DNA from: Mycolicibacterium bacteremicum
Lineage (GTDB): Bacteria; Actinomycetota; Actinomycetes; Mycobacteriales; Mycobacteriaceae
DNA length: 64,000 nucleotides
Direction of reading: 5' to 3'
Assembly (NCBI RefSeq): GCF_943913955.1
Contig: NZ_CALUAE010000030.1
Location: 1-64,000 of the forward strand
A model generated the notes under the pieces. It saw nothing but the letters and a program-made list of their open reading frames with translations. It was not told the origin of the DNA and searched no databases. The stretch's first letter is position 1. Each line of letters begins with the position of its first letter. The position numbers and the translations under genes were made by a program. Positions 43,368 to 52,474 of this stretch are shown here, piece after piece.

Positions 43368-44723
43368 ATGACAACCAGCGATTCAGATTCGGGCGAGACC
43401 GTGGCGGCTGCGGCACCCAAGCCGGCGCCCAAACCCGTTCCTCGTCCCGGACCGCGGCCCGCACCCCATCCCCGACCCGCGGCCGCCGCGGCCGCGCCCG
43501 TCGTCCCGCCGTCGGTCGATCCGCACCGGTTCGGCCGCGTCGAAGCCGACGGCACGGTCGTGCTCATCACCTCGGCCGGGGAACGGGTCATCGGGTCGTG
43601 GCAGGCCGGTGACGCCGAGGCGGCCTTCTCCCATTTCGGCCGCCGCTACGACGACCTGAACACCGAGGTGGCGCTGCTGGAGACCCGGCTGGCCGCCGGC
43701 ACCGGAGATGCCCGCAAGATCAAGTCGGCCGCCGCGGCGCTGCTGGAGACGCTGCCCACCGCCGCGGTGCTCGGTGATGTGGACGCCGTGGCGTCCCGGC
43801 TGACCGGCATCGTCGAACACGCCGATGGTGCCGCCGCCGAGGAGCGGGCGCGCCGCGACGAGCACCGCGCCGCGCAGACCGCACGCAAGGAGGCGTTGGC
43901 CGCCGAGGCCGAGGAGATCGCCAACGCGACCGGCCAGTGGAAGGCCGCCGGGGACCGGCTGCGCGCGATCCTCGACGAGTGGCGCACCATCACCGGCTTG
44001 GACCGCAAGACCGACGACGCGCTGTGGAAGCGCTATTCGGCGGCGCGCGAGGCGTTCAACCGGCGCCGCGGCTCGCACTTCGCCGAACTCGACCGGGAAC
44101 GGGTCGGGGCCCGGCAGGCCAAGGAAGCGCTGTGTGAGCGGGCCGAGAAGCTCAGCGATTCGACCGATTGGGCGGCGACCGCGGCGACGTTCCGCGACCT
44201 GCTGGCGCAGTGGAAGGCGGCCGGCCGCGCGGCCAAGGACGTCGACGACGCCCTGTGGGCCCGGTTCAAGGCCGCCCAGGACACCTTCTTCGCCGCCCGC
44301 AACGCCGTCAACGCCGAACGCGACGCCGAGTTCACCGCGAATGCGGAGGCCAAGGAGAAGCTGCTGGCCGAGGCCGAGCGCATCGACACCTCCGATCCCA
44401 AGGCCGCCCAGACCGCGTTGCGGACCATCGGTGACAAGTGGGACGCCATCGGCAAGGTGCCGCGCGAGCGGTCTGCCGACCTGGAGCGCCGGCTGCGCGC
44501 GGTCGAGAAGAAGGTCCGCGACGCGCAGACCGTCGATCACACCGACGCCGAGGCCCAGGCCCGTGCCGACCAGTTCCGGGAGCGCGCCGAGCAGTTCGAG
44601 CGCCAGGCCGAGAAGGCCGAGGCGGCGGGCAAGACCAAGGATGCCGAGAAGGCCCGGGCCAGTGCCGCGCAGTGGCGGGAGTGGGCCGGGACGGCCGCCG
44701 AGGCCGTCACCAAGAAGCGCTAG
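43368..44723 (+). CDS. DUF349-domain coiled-coil protein
   Basis: A 451-residue soluble protein (position of Rv2731). The first 45 residues are Ala/Pro/Lys-rich and flexible. The rest consists of repeated DUF349 helical units, each with a W-x-GP- or WRTI-like core (QWKAAGDRLRAILDEWRTI, LLAQWKAAGRAAKDVDDALW, IGDKWDAIGKVPRE), forming a long coiled coil ending in EQFERQAEKAEAAG. DUF349 proteins are scaffolds of unknown function. GAGGA lies before two adjacent ATGs at 43365 and 43368; the second has the better spacing. It overlaps the convergent gene by four bases. Confidence 0.87.
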   Translation: MTTSDSDSGETVAAAAPKPAPKPVPRPGPRPAPHPRPAAAAAAPVVPPSVDPHRFGRVEADGTVVLITSAGERVIGSWQAGDAEAAFSHFGRRYDDLNTEVALLETRLAAGTGDARKIKSAAAALLETLPTAAVLGDVDAVASRLTGIVEHADGAAAEERARRDEHRAAQTARKEALAAEAEEIANATGQWKAAGDRLRAILDEWRTITGLDRKTDDALWKRYSAAREAFNRRRGSHFAELDRERVGARQAKEALCERAEKLSDSTDWAATAATFRDLLAQWKAAGRAAKDVDDALWARFKAAQDTFFAARNAVNAERDAEFTANAEAKEKLLAEAERIDTSDPKAAQTALRTIGDKWDAIGKVPRERSADLERRLRAVEKKVRDAQTVDHTDAEAQARADQFRERAEQFERQAEKAEAAGKTKDAEKARASAAQWREWAGTAAEAVTKKR

Positions 44724-45298
44724 CTCGGGCCGTCCGGGTTCGGCTCGTCGAGCAGTGACCTGCGCTGCTGCACGGCGATGGCCCGGCGGCGCTCCTCTTC
44801 GGCGCTGAGGTGCACCGCGGTGCGGGTCCAGACCACCCGGGCCCAGTGGAACGCCAGTACCAGGACGGCGATCCAGGCGATCACCAGACCGATCCCCGGC
44901 CCGGGCAGATCGGCGCCGGCGGTCTGGCGCGACCACACCGCGAGCATCCCCGCCGGGCAGGCCACCGTGGTACCGGCCAACGCGATCCAGGCCAGCGTCC
45001 AGCGCCGGGTCAGCAGCGCCAGGATGGAGAAGCCGACGCCGAACACCAATGCCAGCCAGACGAATACGCGCGAAGGCAACGACAACCCGGCGCTGTGCGC
45101 GGCGTCGCTGGCCACCAGGATGTCCAGGCCGCGGGCGGATCCGGTGTGCGGCAGCACGAACGTGCCGAGCAGCACGAAGACGCAGACCGCCACCACCAGG
45201 GCCCGGGCGCCGGGGTCGATCTCGGAGGCCACCCGCCGTTCGGCGGCCTCCAGGTCGTCCTTGAAGTCCTCGAAACCGGCCGAATTCTGCTCACTCAC
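44720..45298 (-). CDS. membrane protein of unknown function, Rv2732c type
   Basis: A 192-residue protein with four membrane segments near residues 38-55, 82-100, 104-128 and 135-153, and a basic C-terminal tail (SAEEERRRAIAVQQRRSL). The N-terminus is acidic (FEDFKDDLEAAERRV). The start is the GTG at 45298, overlapping the miaB stop (GTGA). It is cotranscribed with miaB, as in M. tuberculosis. No known motif. Confidence 0.82.
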   Translation of the reverse strand: MSEQNSAGFEDFKDDLEAAERRVASEIDPGARALVVAVCVFVLLGTFVLPHTGSARGLDILVASDAAHSAGLSLPSRVFVWLALVFGVGFSILALLTRRWTLAWIALAGTTVACPAGMLAVWSRQTAGADLPGPGIGLVIAWIAVLVLAFHWARVVWTRTAVHLSAEEERRRAIAVQQRRSLLDEPNPDGPS

Positions 45299-46851
45299 AA
45301 TGCGCATCCAGACGTCGAACAATCGGTGGTGGCGGTGGCCGGCGGCGCACCGATACCCGGCATGCCCAGACCGACCCCGGTCACCGGTCGCCGACCGGCG
45401 GCGTGGGCGTCGCCGGCGCGGGTGCGCCGATGGGTGCGCACCGGACCGTCGGCGACCAGGAAGTGCGGGGCCGCGCGGGTGACCGTGGTGGTGACGATGT
45501 CGCCGGGCCGGATGTCGGCGCCGCCGGCGTCGAAGTGCACCAGCCGGCCGTCGCGGGCGCGGCCGGACAACCGCGCGGTGGCCGCATCCTTGCGGCCCTC
45601 ACCGGCGGCCACCAGCAACTCGACCTCGCGGCCGACCTGGGCCTTGTTCTCGTCCCAGGAGATCTGCTCCTGCAGGGCGATGAGCCGTTGATACCGTTCG
45701 CCGACAACCTCTTTGGGCAGCTGGTCGGCAAGTTCGGCGGCCGGGGTGCCGGGCCGCTTGGAGTACTGGAAGGTGAAGGCACTGGCGAATCTCGCCCGGG
45801 CCACCACATCCAGGGTGGCCTGGAAGTCCTCCTCGGTCTCCCCGGGGAACCCGACGATGATGTCGGTGGTGATGGCGGCGTGCGGAATCGCCGCGCGGAC
45901 ACGGTCGATGATGCCGAGGAACTTCTCGGCCCGATAGGACCGCCGCATCGCCTTGAGGATGCGGTCGGATCCGGACTGCAGCGGCATGTGCAGCGTCGGG
46001 CACACGTTGGGGGTGGCGGCCATCGCCTCGATGACGTCATCGGTGAATTCGGCCGGGTGCGGTGAGGTGAACCGGACCCGCTCCAGGCCCTCGATACCGC
46101 CGCAGGCGCGCAGCAGTTCGGCGAAGGCGCCGCGGTTGCGCGGGATATCGGGGTCGGCGAAGGACACGCCGTAGGCGTTCACGTTCTGACCCAACAGGGT
46201 GACCTCGAGCACACCCTGGTCGACCAGCGTCGTCACCTCGGCCAGGATGTCGCCGGGTCGGCGGTCGACCTCCTTGCCGCGGAGCGCGGGCACGATGCAG
46301 AACGTGCAGGTGTTGTTGCAGCCGACGGAGATGGAAACCCATGCCGCGTAAGCCGATTCGCGGGCGGCCGGCAGGGCCGACGGGAATTCCTGTAGCGCTT
46401 CGGCGATCTCGACCTGCGCGACACGCTGATGCCGGGCGCGTTCCAGCAGCACCGGCAGCGAACCGATGTTGTGGGTGCCGAACACCACATCCACCCACGG
46501 CGCCTTCTTCAGGACGGTGTCGCGGTCCTTCTGGGCCAGGCATCCCCCGACCGCGATCTGCATGTTCGGGTTGCCGGCCTTGCGCGGGGCCAGATGACTG
46601 AGGTTGCCGTAGAGCTTGTTGTCGGCGTTCTCCCGCACCGCGCAGGTGTTGAACACCACGATGTCGGCGTCCTGACCGTCGGCGGCGCGCGCGTACCCGG
46701 CGGCCTCCAGCAGGCCGGACAACCGCTCGGAGTCGTGCACGTTCATCTGGCAGCCGTAGGTACGCACCTGATAGGTGCGCACGTCGACGCCGGCGGGTAC
46801 CGCATCATCCGCCCGTACGTCGGCAGCAACCATGGAACTCACGACGTTCAT
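45295..46851 (-). CDS. miaB: tRNA-2-methylthio-N6-isopentenyladenosine synthase
   Basis: Radical-SAM enzyme that methylthiolates i6A37 on tRNA, completing the MiaA modification. The 518-residue protein has the N-terminal MTTase domain with three cluster Cys (TYGCQMNV near 33, NTCAVREN near 68, GGCLAQ near 102), the radical-SAM motif CNNTCTFC near 177, and a TRAM domain (about 395-470, VGREVELLVAAGEG). The last 45 residues are a Pro/Gly-rich extension with a Cys pair. The ATG at 46851 fits the family. A weak upstream region is shared with the divergent gluA. Confidence 0.96.
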   Translation of the reverse strand: MNVVSSMVAADVRADDAVPAGVDVRTYQVRTYGCQMNVHDSERLSGLLEAAGYARAADGQDADIVVFNTCAVRENADNKLYGNLSHLAPRKAGNPNMQIAVGGCLAQKDRDTVLKKAPWVDVVFGTHNIGSLPVLLERARHQRVAQVEIAEALQEFPSALPAARESAYAAWVSISVGCNNTCTFCIVPALRGKEVDRRPGDILAEVTTLVDQGVLEVTLLGQNVNAYGVSFADPDIPRNRGAFAELLRACGGIEGLERVRFTSPHPAEFTDDVIEAMAATPNVCPTLHMPLQSGSDRILKAMRRSYRAEKFLGIIDRVRAAIPHAAITTDIIVGFPGETEEDFQATLDVVARARFASAFTFQYSKRPGTPAAELADQLPKEVVGERYQRLIALQEQISWDENKAQVGREVELLVAAGEGRKDAATARLSGRARDGRLVHFDAGGADIRPGDIVTTTVTRAAPHFLVADGPVRTHRRTRAGDAHAAGRRPVTGVGLGMPGIGAPPATATTDCSTSGCAL

Positions 46852-46908
46852 GTTACGGGGGTGTCGATACGCCCCATCCTGAGCGTTCCCTGGGTAGGGT
46901 CAGAGCCC

Positions 46909-47661
46909 ATGACCACCGCGGCTTCGGTCCCGATGATCTCGCTACAGGCTGTCAACAAGCATTTCGGCGATTTGCACGTGCTCAAGGACATCAACCTCGA
47001 TGTCCCGCGCGGACAGGTCGTCGTGGTGCTCGGCCCGTCGGGTTCGGGCAAATCCACCTTGTGCCGCACCATCAATCGGCTCGAGCCGATCGATGAGGGC
47101 ACCATCACCATCGACGGCGAGGTGCTGCCCGAAGAGGGCCGCAAACTGGCTCAGTTGCGCTCCGATGTCGGCATGGTGTTCCAGTCGTTCAACCTGTTCG
47201 CGCACAAGACGATCATCGAGAACGTCATGCTCGCACCGGTCAAGGTGCGAAAGCTGGGCAAGGACAAGGCGCGTACCGAGGGGATGGCACTGCTGGACCG
47301 GGTCGGCATCGCCAACCAGGCCGACAAGTACCCCGCCCAGCTGTCCGGCGGGCAGCAGCAGCGGGTGGCGATCGCCCGCTCGCTGGCGATGAGCCCGAAG
47401 GTCATGCTGTTCGACGAACCCACCAGCGCGCTGGATCCGGAGATGATCAAAGAGGTGCTGGCCGTCATGACCGACCTTGCCACCGATGGCATGACGATGC
47501 TGGTGGTCACCCACGAGATGGGTTTCGCGCGCCGCGCCTCACAGCGGGTGGTGTTCATGGCCGACGGTGCGATCGTCGAGGACGCCGCGCCCGAGGAGTT
47601 CTTCAGCAATCCGAAATCCGACCGTGCCAAGGACTTCCTCGGCAAGATTCTCAACCACTGA
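46909..47661 (+). CDS. gluA: glutamate-type ABC transporter ATPase GluA
   Basis: ATPase of a polar amino-acid importer. The 250-residue protein has Walker A GPSGSGKST near residue 43, the Q-loop FQSFNLF near 90, the signature LSGGQQQR near 145, Walker B VMLFDEP near 165, and the switch His in VVTHEMGF. It heads a four-gene cassette in the order of the glutamate gluABCD operon of Corynebacterium. TAGGGT lies eight bases upstream of the ATG, suggesting a leaderless mRNA. This cassette is absent at this place in M. tuberculosis. Confidence 0.9.
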   Translation: MTTAASVPMISLQAVNKHFGDLHVLKDINLDVPRGQVVVVLGPSGSGKSTLCRTINRLEPIDEGTITIDGEVLPEEGRKLAQLRSDVGMVFQSFNLFAHKTIIENVMLAPVKVRKLGKDKARTEGMALLDRVGIANQADKYPAQLSGGQQQRVAIARSLAMSPKVMLFDEPTSALDPEMIKEVLAVMTDLATDGMTMLVVTHEMGFARRASQRVVFMADGAIVEDAAPEEFFSNPKSDRAKDFLGKILNH

Positions 47662-47677
47662 ATCGAAGGAGCACGCG

Positions 47678-48490
47678 ATGTCATTTCGAGTTCGGGTGGC
47701 TGCCGCGGCCGTACTGGCCGCCGCACTGCCGCTGTCCCTGGCCGCCTGTGGTGGCGGATCCGGAGGCGACGAGAACAAGGTCGTCATCGGCACCAAGTTC
47801 GACCAGCCCGGCCTGGGCCTGAAGAACCCCGACGGCTCGATGAGCGGCTTCGACGTCGATGTCGCGACCTATGTCGCCGAGCAGCTGGGCTACACCCCCG
47901 ACCAGATCGAATGGAAGGAAGCCCCGTCCGGCCAGCGCGAGACGCTGATCCAGAACGGCCAGGTGGACTTCATCGCCGCGACGTACTCGATCACCGATGC
48001 CCGCAAGGAGAAGGTCAGCTTCGCCGGGCCGTACCTGATCACCGGCCAGAGCCTGCTGGTGCGCGCCGACAACAGCGATATCGTCGGCGCCGAGTCGCTG
48101 GAGAACAACAAGAAGCTGTGCTCGGTCACCGGGTCCACGCCGGCCCAGCGCATCAAGGACAAGTACCCCGGCGTGCAGCTGCAGCAGTACGACACCTACT
48201 CGGCGTGCGTGGAGGCGCTCAAGAGCGGGGCGATCGACGCGGTGACCACCGACGAGGTCATCCTGGCCGGGTACGCCGCGCAGGATCCGGGCACCTTCAA
48301 GCTCGTCGGTGAGCCGTTCTCCGAGGAGAATTACGGCATCGGCCTCAAGAAGGACGACTCCGAGCTGCAGACCAAGATCAACGATGCCATCACCAAGATG
48401 GAGACCGAGGGCGCGTGGGCCGCGGCGTTCGAGAAGAACCTCGGCCCGGCCGGCATCGCCACCCCTGAACCGCCCGCCGTCGCGAAGTAG
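47678..48490 (+). CDS. gluB: glutamate-type substrate-binding lipoprotein GluB
   Basis: A 270-residue solute-binding lipoprotein. The signal peptide (residues 1-23) ends in the lipobox LAAC, so it is anchored outside the membrane. The mature part is a class 3 periplasmic-binding domain (about 35-255) with the typical GFDVDVATYVAEQLG, PSGQRETLIQNGQVDFI and EKVSFAGPYLITGQ motifs and an Asp/Arg ligand-binding pocket typical of acidic amino-acid binders. The start has AAGGAG upstream. It is 16 bases behind gluA. Confidence 0.9.
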   Translation: MSFRVRVAAAAVLAAALPLSLAACGGGSGGDENKVVIGTKFDQPGLGLKNPDGSMSGFDVDVATYVAEQLGYTPDQIEWKEAPSGQRETLIQNGQVDFIAATYSITDARKEKVSFAGPYLITGQSLLVRADNSDIVGAESLENNKKLCSVTGSTPAQRIKDKYPGVQLQQYDTYSACVEALKSGAIDAVTTDEVILAGYAAQDPGTFKLVGEPFSEENYGIGLKKDDSELQTKINDAITKMETEGAWAAAFEKNLGPAGIATPEPPAVAK

Positions 48491-48504
48491 GCGGATCCGC
48501 GGGC

Positions 48505-49185
48505 GTGGAGGTTTTCAGCGAGTACCAGGACCGGATCTTCGCCGCGTTCCTGGTCACCATCGAACTCACCGTGTACGCGGCGATAGGCGCGCTGGTGCTG
48601 GGTACCGTCCTGGCTGCGATGCGCCTGTCGCCGGTACCGGTGATGCGGGCGGTGGGCACCACCTACGTCAACGTGGTGCGCAACACCCCGCTGACGCTGA
48701 TCCTGGTGTTCTGTTCGCTGGGGCTGGCCAACACGCTGCACATCACGCTGACCGACCCGAACTCGCCGACCTCGATCATCGACAGCAACTTCCGGCTCGC
48801 GGTGCTGGGCCTGACGGTGTACACCGCGGCGTTCGTCTGTGAAGCGATTCGGTCCGGGGTGAACACGGTGCCGATGGGTCAGGCCGAGGCGGCGCGTTCG
48901 CTCGGCCTGACCTTCTCGCAGAATCTGCGGATCATCTTGTTGCCGCAGGCTTTTCGGGCGGTCATCATCCCGCTCGGTTCGGTGTTGATCGCGCTGACGA
49001 AGAACACCACCATCGCCTCAGCGATCGGCGTGGCCGAGGCGGCCCTGTTGATGAAGGAGATGGTGGAGAACACCTCGGCACTGCTGGTGGTCGGCGGCAT
49101 CTTCGCCATCGGCTTCGTCATCCTCACACTGCCGATGGGCCTGCTGTTCGGCTGGCTGGGCAAGCGCTGGGCGGTGCTGCGGTGA
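48505..49185 (+). CDS. gluC: amino-acid ABC permease GluC
   Basis: A 226-residue permease subunit with five membrane helices of the HisM/polar amino-acid type. The EAA loop that contacts the ATPase is present (GQAEAARSLGLTFSQNLRIILLPQA, about residues 133-157). The start is a GTG at 48505 without a clear ribosome site, 14 bases after gluB. It pairs with gluD to form the membrane pore. Confidence 0.9.
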   Translation: MEVFSEYQDRIFAAFLVTIELTVYAAIGALVLGTVLAAMRLSPVPVMRAVGTTYVNVVRNTPLTLILVFCSLGLANTLHITLTDPNSPTSIIDSNFRLAVLGLTVYTAAFVCEAIRSGVNTVPMGQAEAARSLGLTFSQNLRIILLPQAFRAVIIPLGSVLIALTKNTTIASAIGVAEAALLMKEMVENTSALLVVGGIFAIGFVILTLPMGLLFGWLGKRWAVLR

Positions 49186-49213
49186 TGAGCGCTTGCGCGA
49201 AGAACGGACAACT

Positions 49214-50089
49214 ATGAGTAACGCGGGTTCCTCGGTGCTCTTCGACGCGCCCGGGCCCCGGGCACGCCGGATCAACCTGGCGCTGGCCGTTGCCACGGTC
49301 GTGGTGTTCGCCGCGATCGGCGCCTGGGTGGTGTGGAAGTTCGCGGCCGCCGGGCAGTTCGATGCCGCCAAGTGGGAGCCGTTCCTGACCGGCGACCTGT
49401 GGACGACCTACGTGCTGCCCGGCATCGAGGGCACGTTGACCGCCGCGGCGGTGTCGATCGTGCTGGCGCTGGTGCTCGGGTGCCTGCTCGGTGTCGGGCG
49501 GCTCTCACCGGTGCGCGCGGTGAGTTGGGCCTGCGGCGTATTCGTCGAGTTTTTCCGCGCCGTGCCGGTGCTGATCATGATGCTGTTCTCCTACGCGCTG
49601 TTCGCGATGTACGGCGTCTTCGCCTCGGAGTACCTGGCGCTGGCCGGGGTGATCACCGGACTCACGCTGTACAACGCCGCGGTGATCGCCGAGATCGTGC
49701 GCACCGGCGTGCATGCGCTGCCCCGGGGGCAGGCCGAGGCGGCCTCGGCGCTGGGCATGACGTGGTCGCAGACGATGGCCTCGGTGCAGCTGCCCCAGGC
49801 CATCACCTCGATGCTGCCGGTGCTCGTATCGCAGATGGTGGTGGTGCTCAAGGACACCGCCATCGGCTACCAGATCACCTTCGTCGAGATGGTGCGCCAG
49901 GCCCAGAGCGTGGGATCGGCGTACGGCAACTACATCCCCGCGCTGATGGTGATCGCGGTGCTGATGATCGGGCTGAACTTCGCACTGTCGGCGTTCGCGA
50001 CGCGGCTGGAGGCCCGGTTGCGGCGCTCGAAGAAGGGCCCGGCACCGTTGGCCGCCAAACCGTTGGCGCAGGACGGGTCAGCGCTCTGA
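49214..50089 (+). CDS. gluD: amino-acid ABC permease GluD
   Basis: A 291-residue permease with an extra cytoplasmic N-terminus and six membrane helices. The EAA loop reads GQAEAASALGMTWSQTMASVQ (about residues 176-195). The ATG at 49214 was chosen over a TTG at 49193; neither has a strong ribosome site. It completes the importer, and its end overlaps the convergent MFS gene by 12 bases. Confidence 0.9.
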   Translation: MSNAGSSVLFDAPGPRARRINLALAVATVVVFAAIGAWVVWKFAAAGQFDAAKWEPFLTGDLWTTYVLPGIEGTLTAAAVSIVLALVLGCLLGVGRLSPVRAVSWACGVFVEFFRAVPVLIMMLFSYALFAMYGVFASEYLALAGVITGLTLYNAAVIAEIVRTGVHALPRGQAEAASALGMTWSQTMASVQLPQAITSMLPVLVSQMVVVLKDTAIGYQITFVEMVRQAQSVGSAYGNYIPALMVIAVLMIGLNFALSAFATRLEARLRRSKKGPAPLAAKPLAQDGSAL

Positions 50090-51298
50090 CGGACGTGCCA
50101 GCGCCAACCCGGCGCAGGCCACCACCGCGGCGGACACCATCACGATGCCCAGCGGGACCGCGGTGTGTTCGCCGGCCAGGCTAACCAACGGCGACACCGC
50201 GGCGGCCAGCAGGAACTGGGTGGCACCCAACACCGCGGAGGCGGTGCCGGTCGCGCGCGGTGCGGCCGACAGCGCCAGCGCGGTCGCGTTGCCGAAGACC
50301 AGGCCCATGCCGGCGACGGCGGTGAACAGCGGCAGCGCCAGCCAGCCGGCCGGGTTGCCGGTCACCGCGATGGTCAGCACCGCCACGCTGGAGACCAGGA
50401 TCAGCGCCAGCCCGGCGGCGGCCAGCGGGCGCGGGTCGACCCGCGCGGACAACCGCGCGCTCAGCGCGCTCATCAGCAGCAGCCCGAAAGCGTTGACGCC
50501 GAACATTGCTCCGTACTGGGCCGAGGACAGGCCCATCATCGTCTGGTACACGAACGGCGACGCCGAGATGTAGGCCATCATCACCGCGAAGGCGAACCCG
50601 AAGGCCAGCAGGTTGCCGATGTACACGCGTTGACCCAGATCGCGCAGAGGTGAACCGGCGGTGGCCTTTTCGGCCCGCAACGCGCTGCGGCGCCGGGCGG
50701 TGTGGGTTTCGCGGATGACGGCCAGCGCGGCGATCAGCATCACCACGACCAGGGCCAGGATGACGGCCAGCGCGCCGCGCCAGCCCACCGGGCCGACCAG
50801 GAAGCCGCCGGCCAGCGGTGCGGCGATCGGGGCGACCCCGCCCACGATCATCATCAGACTGAAGGCGCGGGCGGCGGCCCGGCCGGTCGCCAGGTCGGAG
50901 ATGATGGCCCGGCCGATCACCATGCCCGCGGCGCCGGTGAGCCCTTGGGCCAACCGGGCGGCGATCAGTACCTCCACGGTCGGGGCGAGGGTGGCGACCA
51001 GGCTGGCGATGACGCAGATGACGGCGCCGATCAACAGTGGCCTGACCCGGCCGAAGCGATCGGAGAGCGGACCGAAGATCAGCTGTCCACCGGCCAGCCC
51101 GAGCAGGAATGCGGTCAGGGTGAGCTGCACGTCGGTCGGGGTGGTGTGCAGGTCGGTGACCATCTGCGGGAAGGCGGGCAGGTACAGGTCGGTGGCGAAC
51201 GGGGCGACCGCCGACAGCAGCGCGAGGGTGACCAGCAGCCCGGCCGTGATGCGCGGTGCGGTGCCCGCGCGCGCCGGGGTGTCGACGGATGTCGTCAT
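50078..51298 (-). CDS. MFS multidrug efflux transporter, Bcr/CflA type
   Basis: A 406-residue major-facilitator exporter with 12 helices. The Bcr/CflA signature is visible: TDLYLPAFPQMVTDL in helix 1 (acidic residue in the membrane), motif A GPLSDRFGRVRPLL near residue 75 and the motif-C-like VGGVAPIAAPLAGGFL near 148. It probably exports a drug or metabolite. It is divergent from a MarR gene, and a perfect 10-bp inverted repeat lies between them, so it is likely MarR-repressed. Confidence 0.9.
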   Translation of the reverse strand: MTTSVDTPARAGTAPRITAGLLVTLALLSAVAPFATDLYLPAFPQMVTDLHTTPTDVQLTLTAFLLGLAGGQLIFGPLSDRFGRVRPLLIGAVICVIASLVATLAPTVEVLIAARLAQGLTGAAGMVIGRAIISDLATGRAAARAFSLMMIVGGVAPIAAPLAGGFLVGPVGWRGALAVILALVVVMLIAALAVIRETHTARRRSALRAEKATAGSPLRDLGQRVYIGNLLAFGFAFAVMMAYISASPFVYQTMMGLSSAQYGAMFGVNAFGLLLMSALSARLSARVDPRPLAAAGLALILVSSVAVLTIAVTGNPAGWLALPLFTAVAGMGLVFGNATALALSAAPRATGTASAVLGATQFLLAAAVSPLVSLAGEHTAVPLGIVMVSAAVVACAGLALARPSER

Positions 51299-51314
51299 AC
51301 AGCAACTCCACTAG

Positions 51315-51350
51315 TAGTTATCGTTTGATAGTTATATTTCTATAACTATC
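51315..51350. promoter_or_regulatory. MarR operator between MFS and marR genes
   Basis: GATAGTTATA-TTTC-TATAACTATC (51327-51350) is a perfect 10-bp inverted repeat. A further half-site TAGTTAT precedes it at 51315-51321, so three half-sites are spaced 13-14 bases apart. It lies 15 bases before the marR ATG and 28 bases from the MFS start, suited to control both. Confidence 0.8.
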
Positions 51351-51365
51351 AGCTACAGTGGGGGC

Positions 51366-51800
51366 ATGCAAGCCCGACCGCATCACAGGGAGCAGCTCGC
51401 CGACCTGGCCGACCTGGTGCTCGCGGTCTCGCGCGTCCTCAAGACGCGCACCATGGCCGACCCGTCGGTCCTGGATCTCTCGGCCACCGAGGTGACGGTG
51501 CTGCGCCATATCGACCATCACCCGGACACCAGCCCGAGCGCCGTCGCCGCCGGAACCGGACTGCAGCGCAGCAACCTCAGCCGCGCCCTGCGCGACCTGG
51601 AGGCTAAGGGACTGGTACAACGCTCGCCCGATCCGGCCGACAGCCGTCAATCATTGCTGCGCTCAACCGAACTGGCCGCCGAGAACCTGGCGCGCATCCG
51701 GGATCTCTGGGCCACGATCCTCGCCGGGGCGCTCGAGGAGGATCGGGATGTGGCCGCGGCGGTGCGCCTGCTCGGCGAAGTGGAACGCAACCTCTACTGA
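51366..51800 (+). CDS. MarR-family transcriptional regulator
   Basis: A 144-residue MarR regulator with the winged helix at about 45-105 (LSATEVTVLRHIDHHPDTSPSAVAAGTGLQRSNLSRALRDLE broken by turns). There is no obvious redox Cys near the N-terminus, so it probably senses a ligand rather than oxidant. It is divergent from the MFS exporter and separated from it by the AT-rich palindrome at 51327-51350. The end overlaps the convergent TetR gene by seven bases. Confidence 0.88.
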   Translation: MQARPHHREQLADLADLVLAVSRVLKTRTMADPSVLDLSATEVTVLRHIDHHPDTSPSAVAAGTGLQRSNLSRALRDLEAKGLVQRSPDPADSRQSLLRSTELAAENLARIRDLWATILAGALEEDRDVAAAVRLLGEVERNLY

Positions 51801-52354
51801 CCGTCTTCGGGCCAGGCTCGCAGCGACATGTCGGCAATGGCGTGCAGTTCCTCGCGGCCGGCACCGCTACGGGCCTGCACCGCGATGCCCTGGCAGATCG
51901 CCGAGATCCAGCGCGCCAGCGCCACCGGGTCCGCGCCGGGTAGTTCGCCCGCGGCCTGGGCCTCGATGAACCGGTCGGCGAGCACCGCGACGCCGGCGTC
52001 GCGCACCTCCGACAGTTCGGCACCGCCCTGCACCAGCAGACAGCCGGTCGGCCGGCCGGGCGCGGTCGTCGCGTCGGCGGCGCCGTGCACCATCGCGTGG
52101 GCGACGGCGCGGGCCGTCGGCCGTGCCAGCGCCTCGGCGGCATAACCGCCGTGCCCGCAGACGTAGTGCTGCACCGCGCGCCGGAACAGGTCCTCCTTGG
52201 AACCGAAGGTGGCGTACAGACTGCGTCGATTGATACCGGTGGCCTCGGTGAGGTCGCTGATCGACACGCCGTCGAAGCCCCGCTCCCAGAACAGGCGGGT
52301 GGCGATGTCGAGCACCTGCTGCGGCTGGAAGCTCAGCGGTCTGCCGATCGCCAT
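51794..52354 (-). CDS. TetR-family transcriptional regulator
   Basis: A 186-residue TetR repressor with DNA-binding domain at residues 12-58 (DLTEATGINRRSLYATFGSKEDLF) and a C-terminal domain with CLLVQGGAELSE, close to the AcrR/NemR-like group that senses reactive compounds through Cys. The ATG at 52354 has GGAGG five bases upstream. It is divergent from the SDR gene 120 bases away; the palindrome at 52432-52443 is the probable operator. Confidence 0.88.
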   Translation of the reverse strand: MAIGRPLSFQPQQVLDIATRLFWERGFDGVSISDLTEATGINRRSLYATFGSKEDLFRRAVQHYVCGHGGYAAEALARPTARAVAHAMVHGAADATTAPGRPTGCLLVQGGAELSEVRDAGVAVLADRFIEAQAAGELPGADPVALARWISAICQGIAVQARSGAGREELHAIADMSLRAWPEDGQ

Positions 52355-52431
52355 GTTCACCTCCGGATGTGATGCGGGCCACAGTACGGAATGATCTTGT
52401 CGTAGTGGCGCTTGACCTGTACGCAGAATGT

Positions 52432-52443
52432 AACCGATCGGTT
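52432..52443. promoter_or_regulatory. candidate TetR operator upstream of SDR gene
   Basis: AACCGATCGGTT is a perfect 12-bp palindrome, 31 bases before the SDR ATG and just downstream of TTGACC (52412-52417). This position would block the SDR promoter. Confidence 0.6.
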
Positions 52444-52474
52444 CGAAAGAACCTTCCCAGCTCCGGAGGACGTC

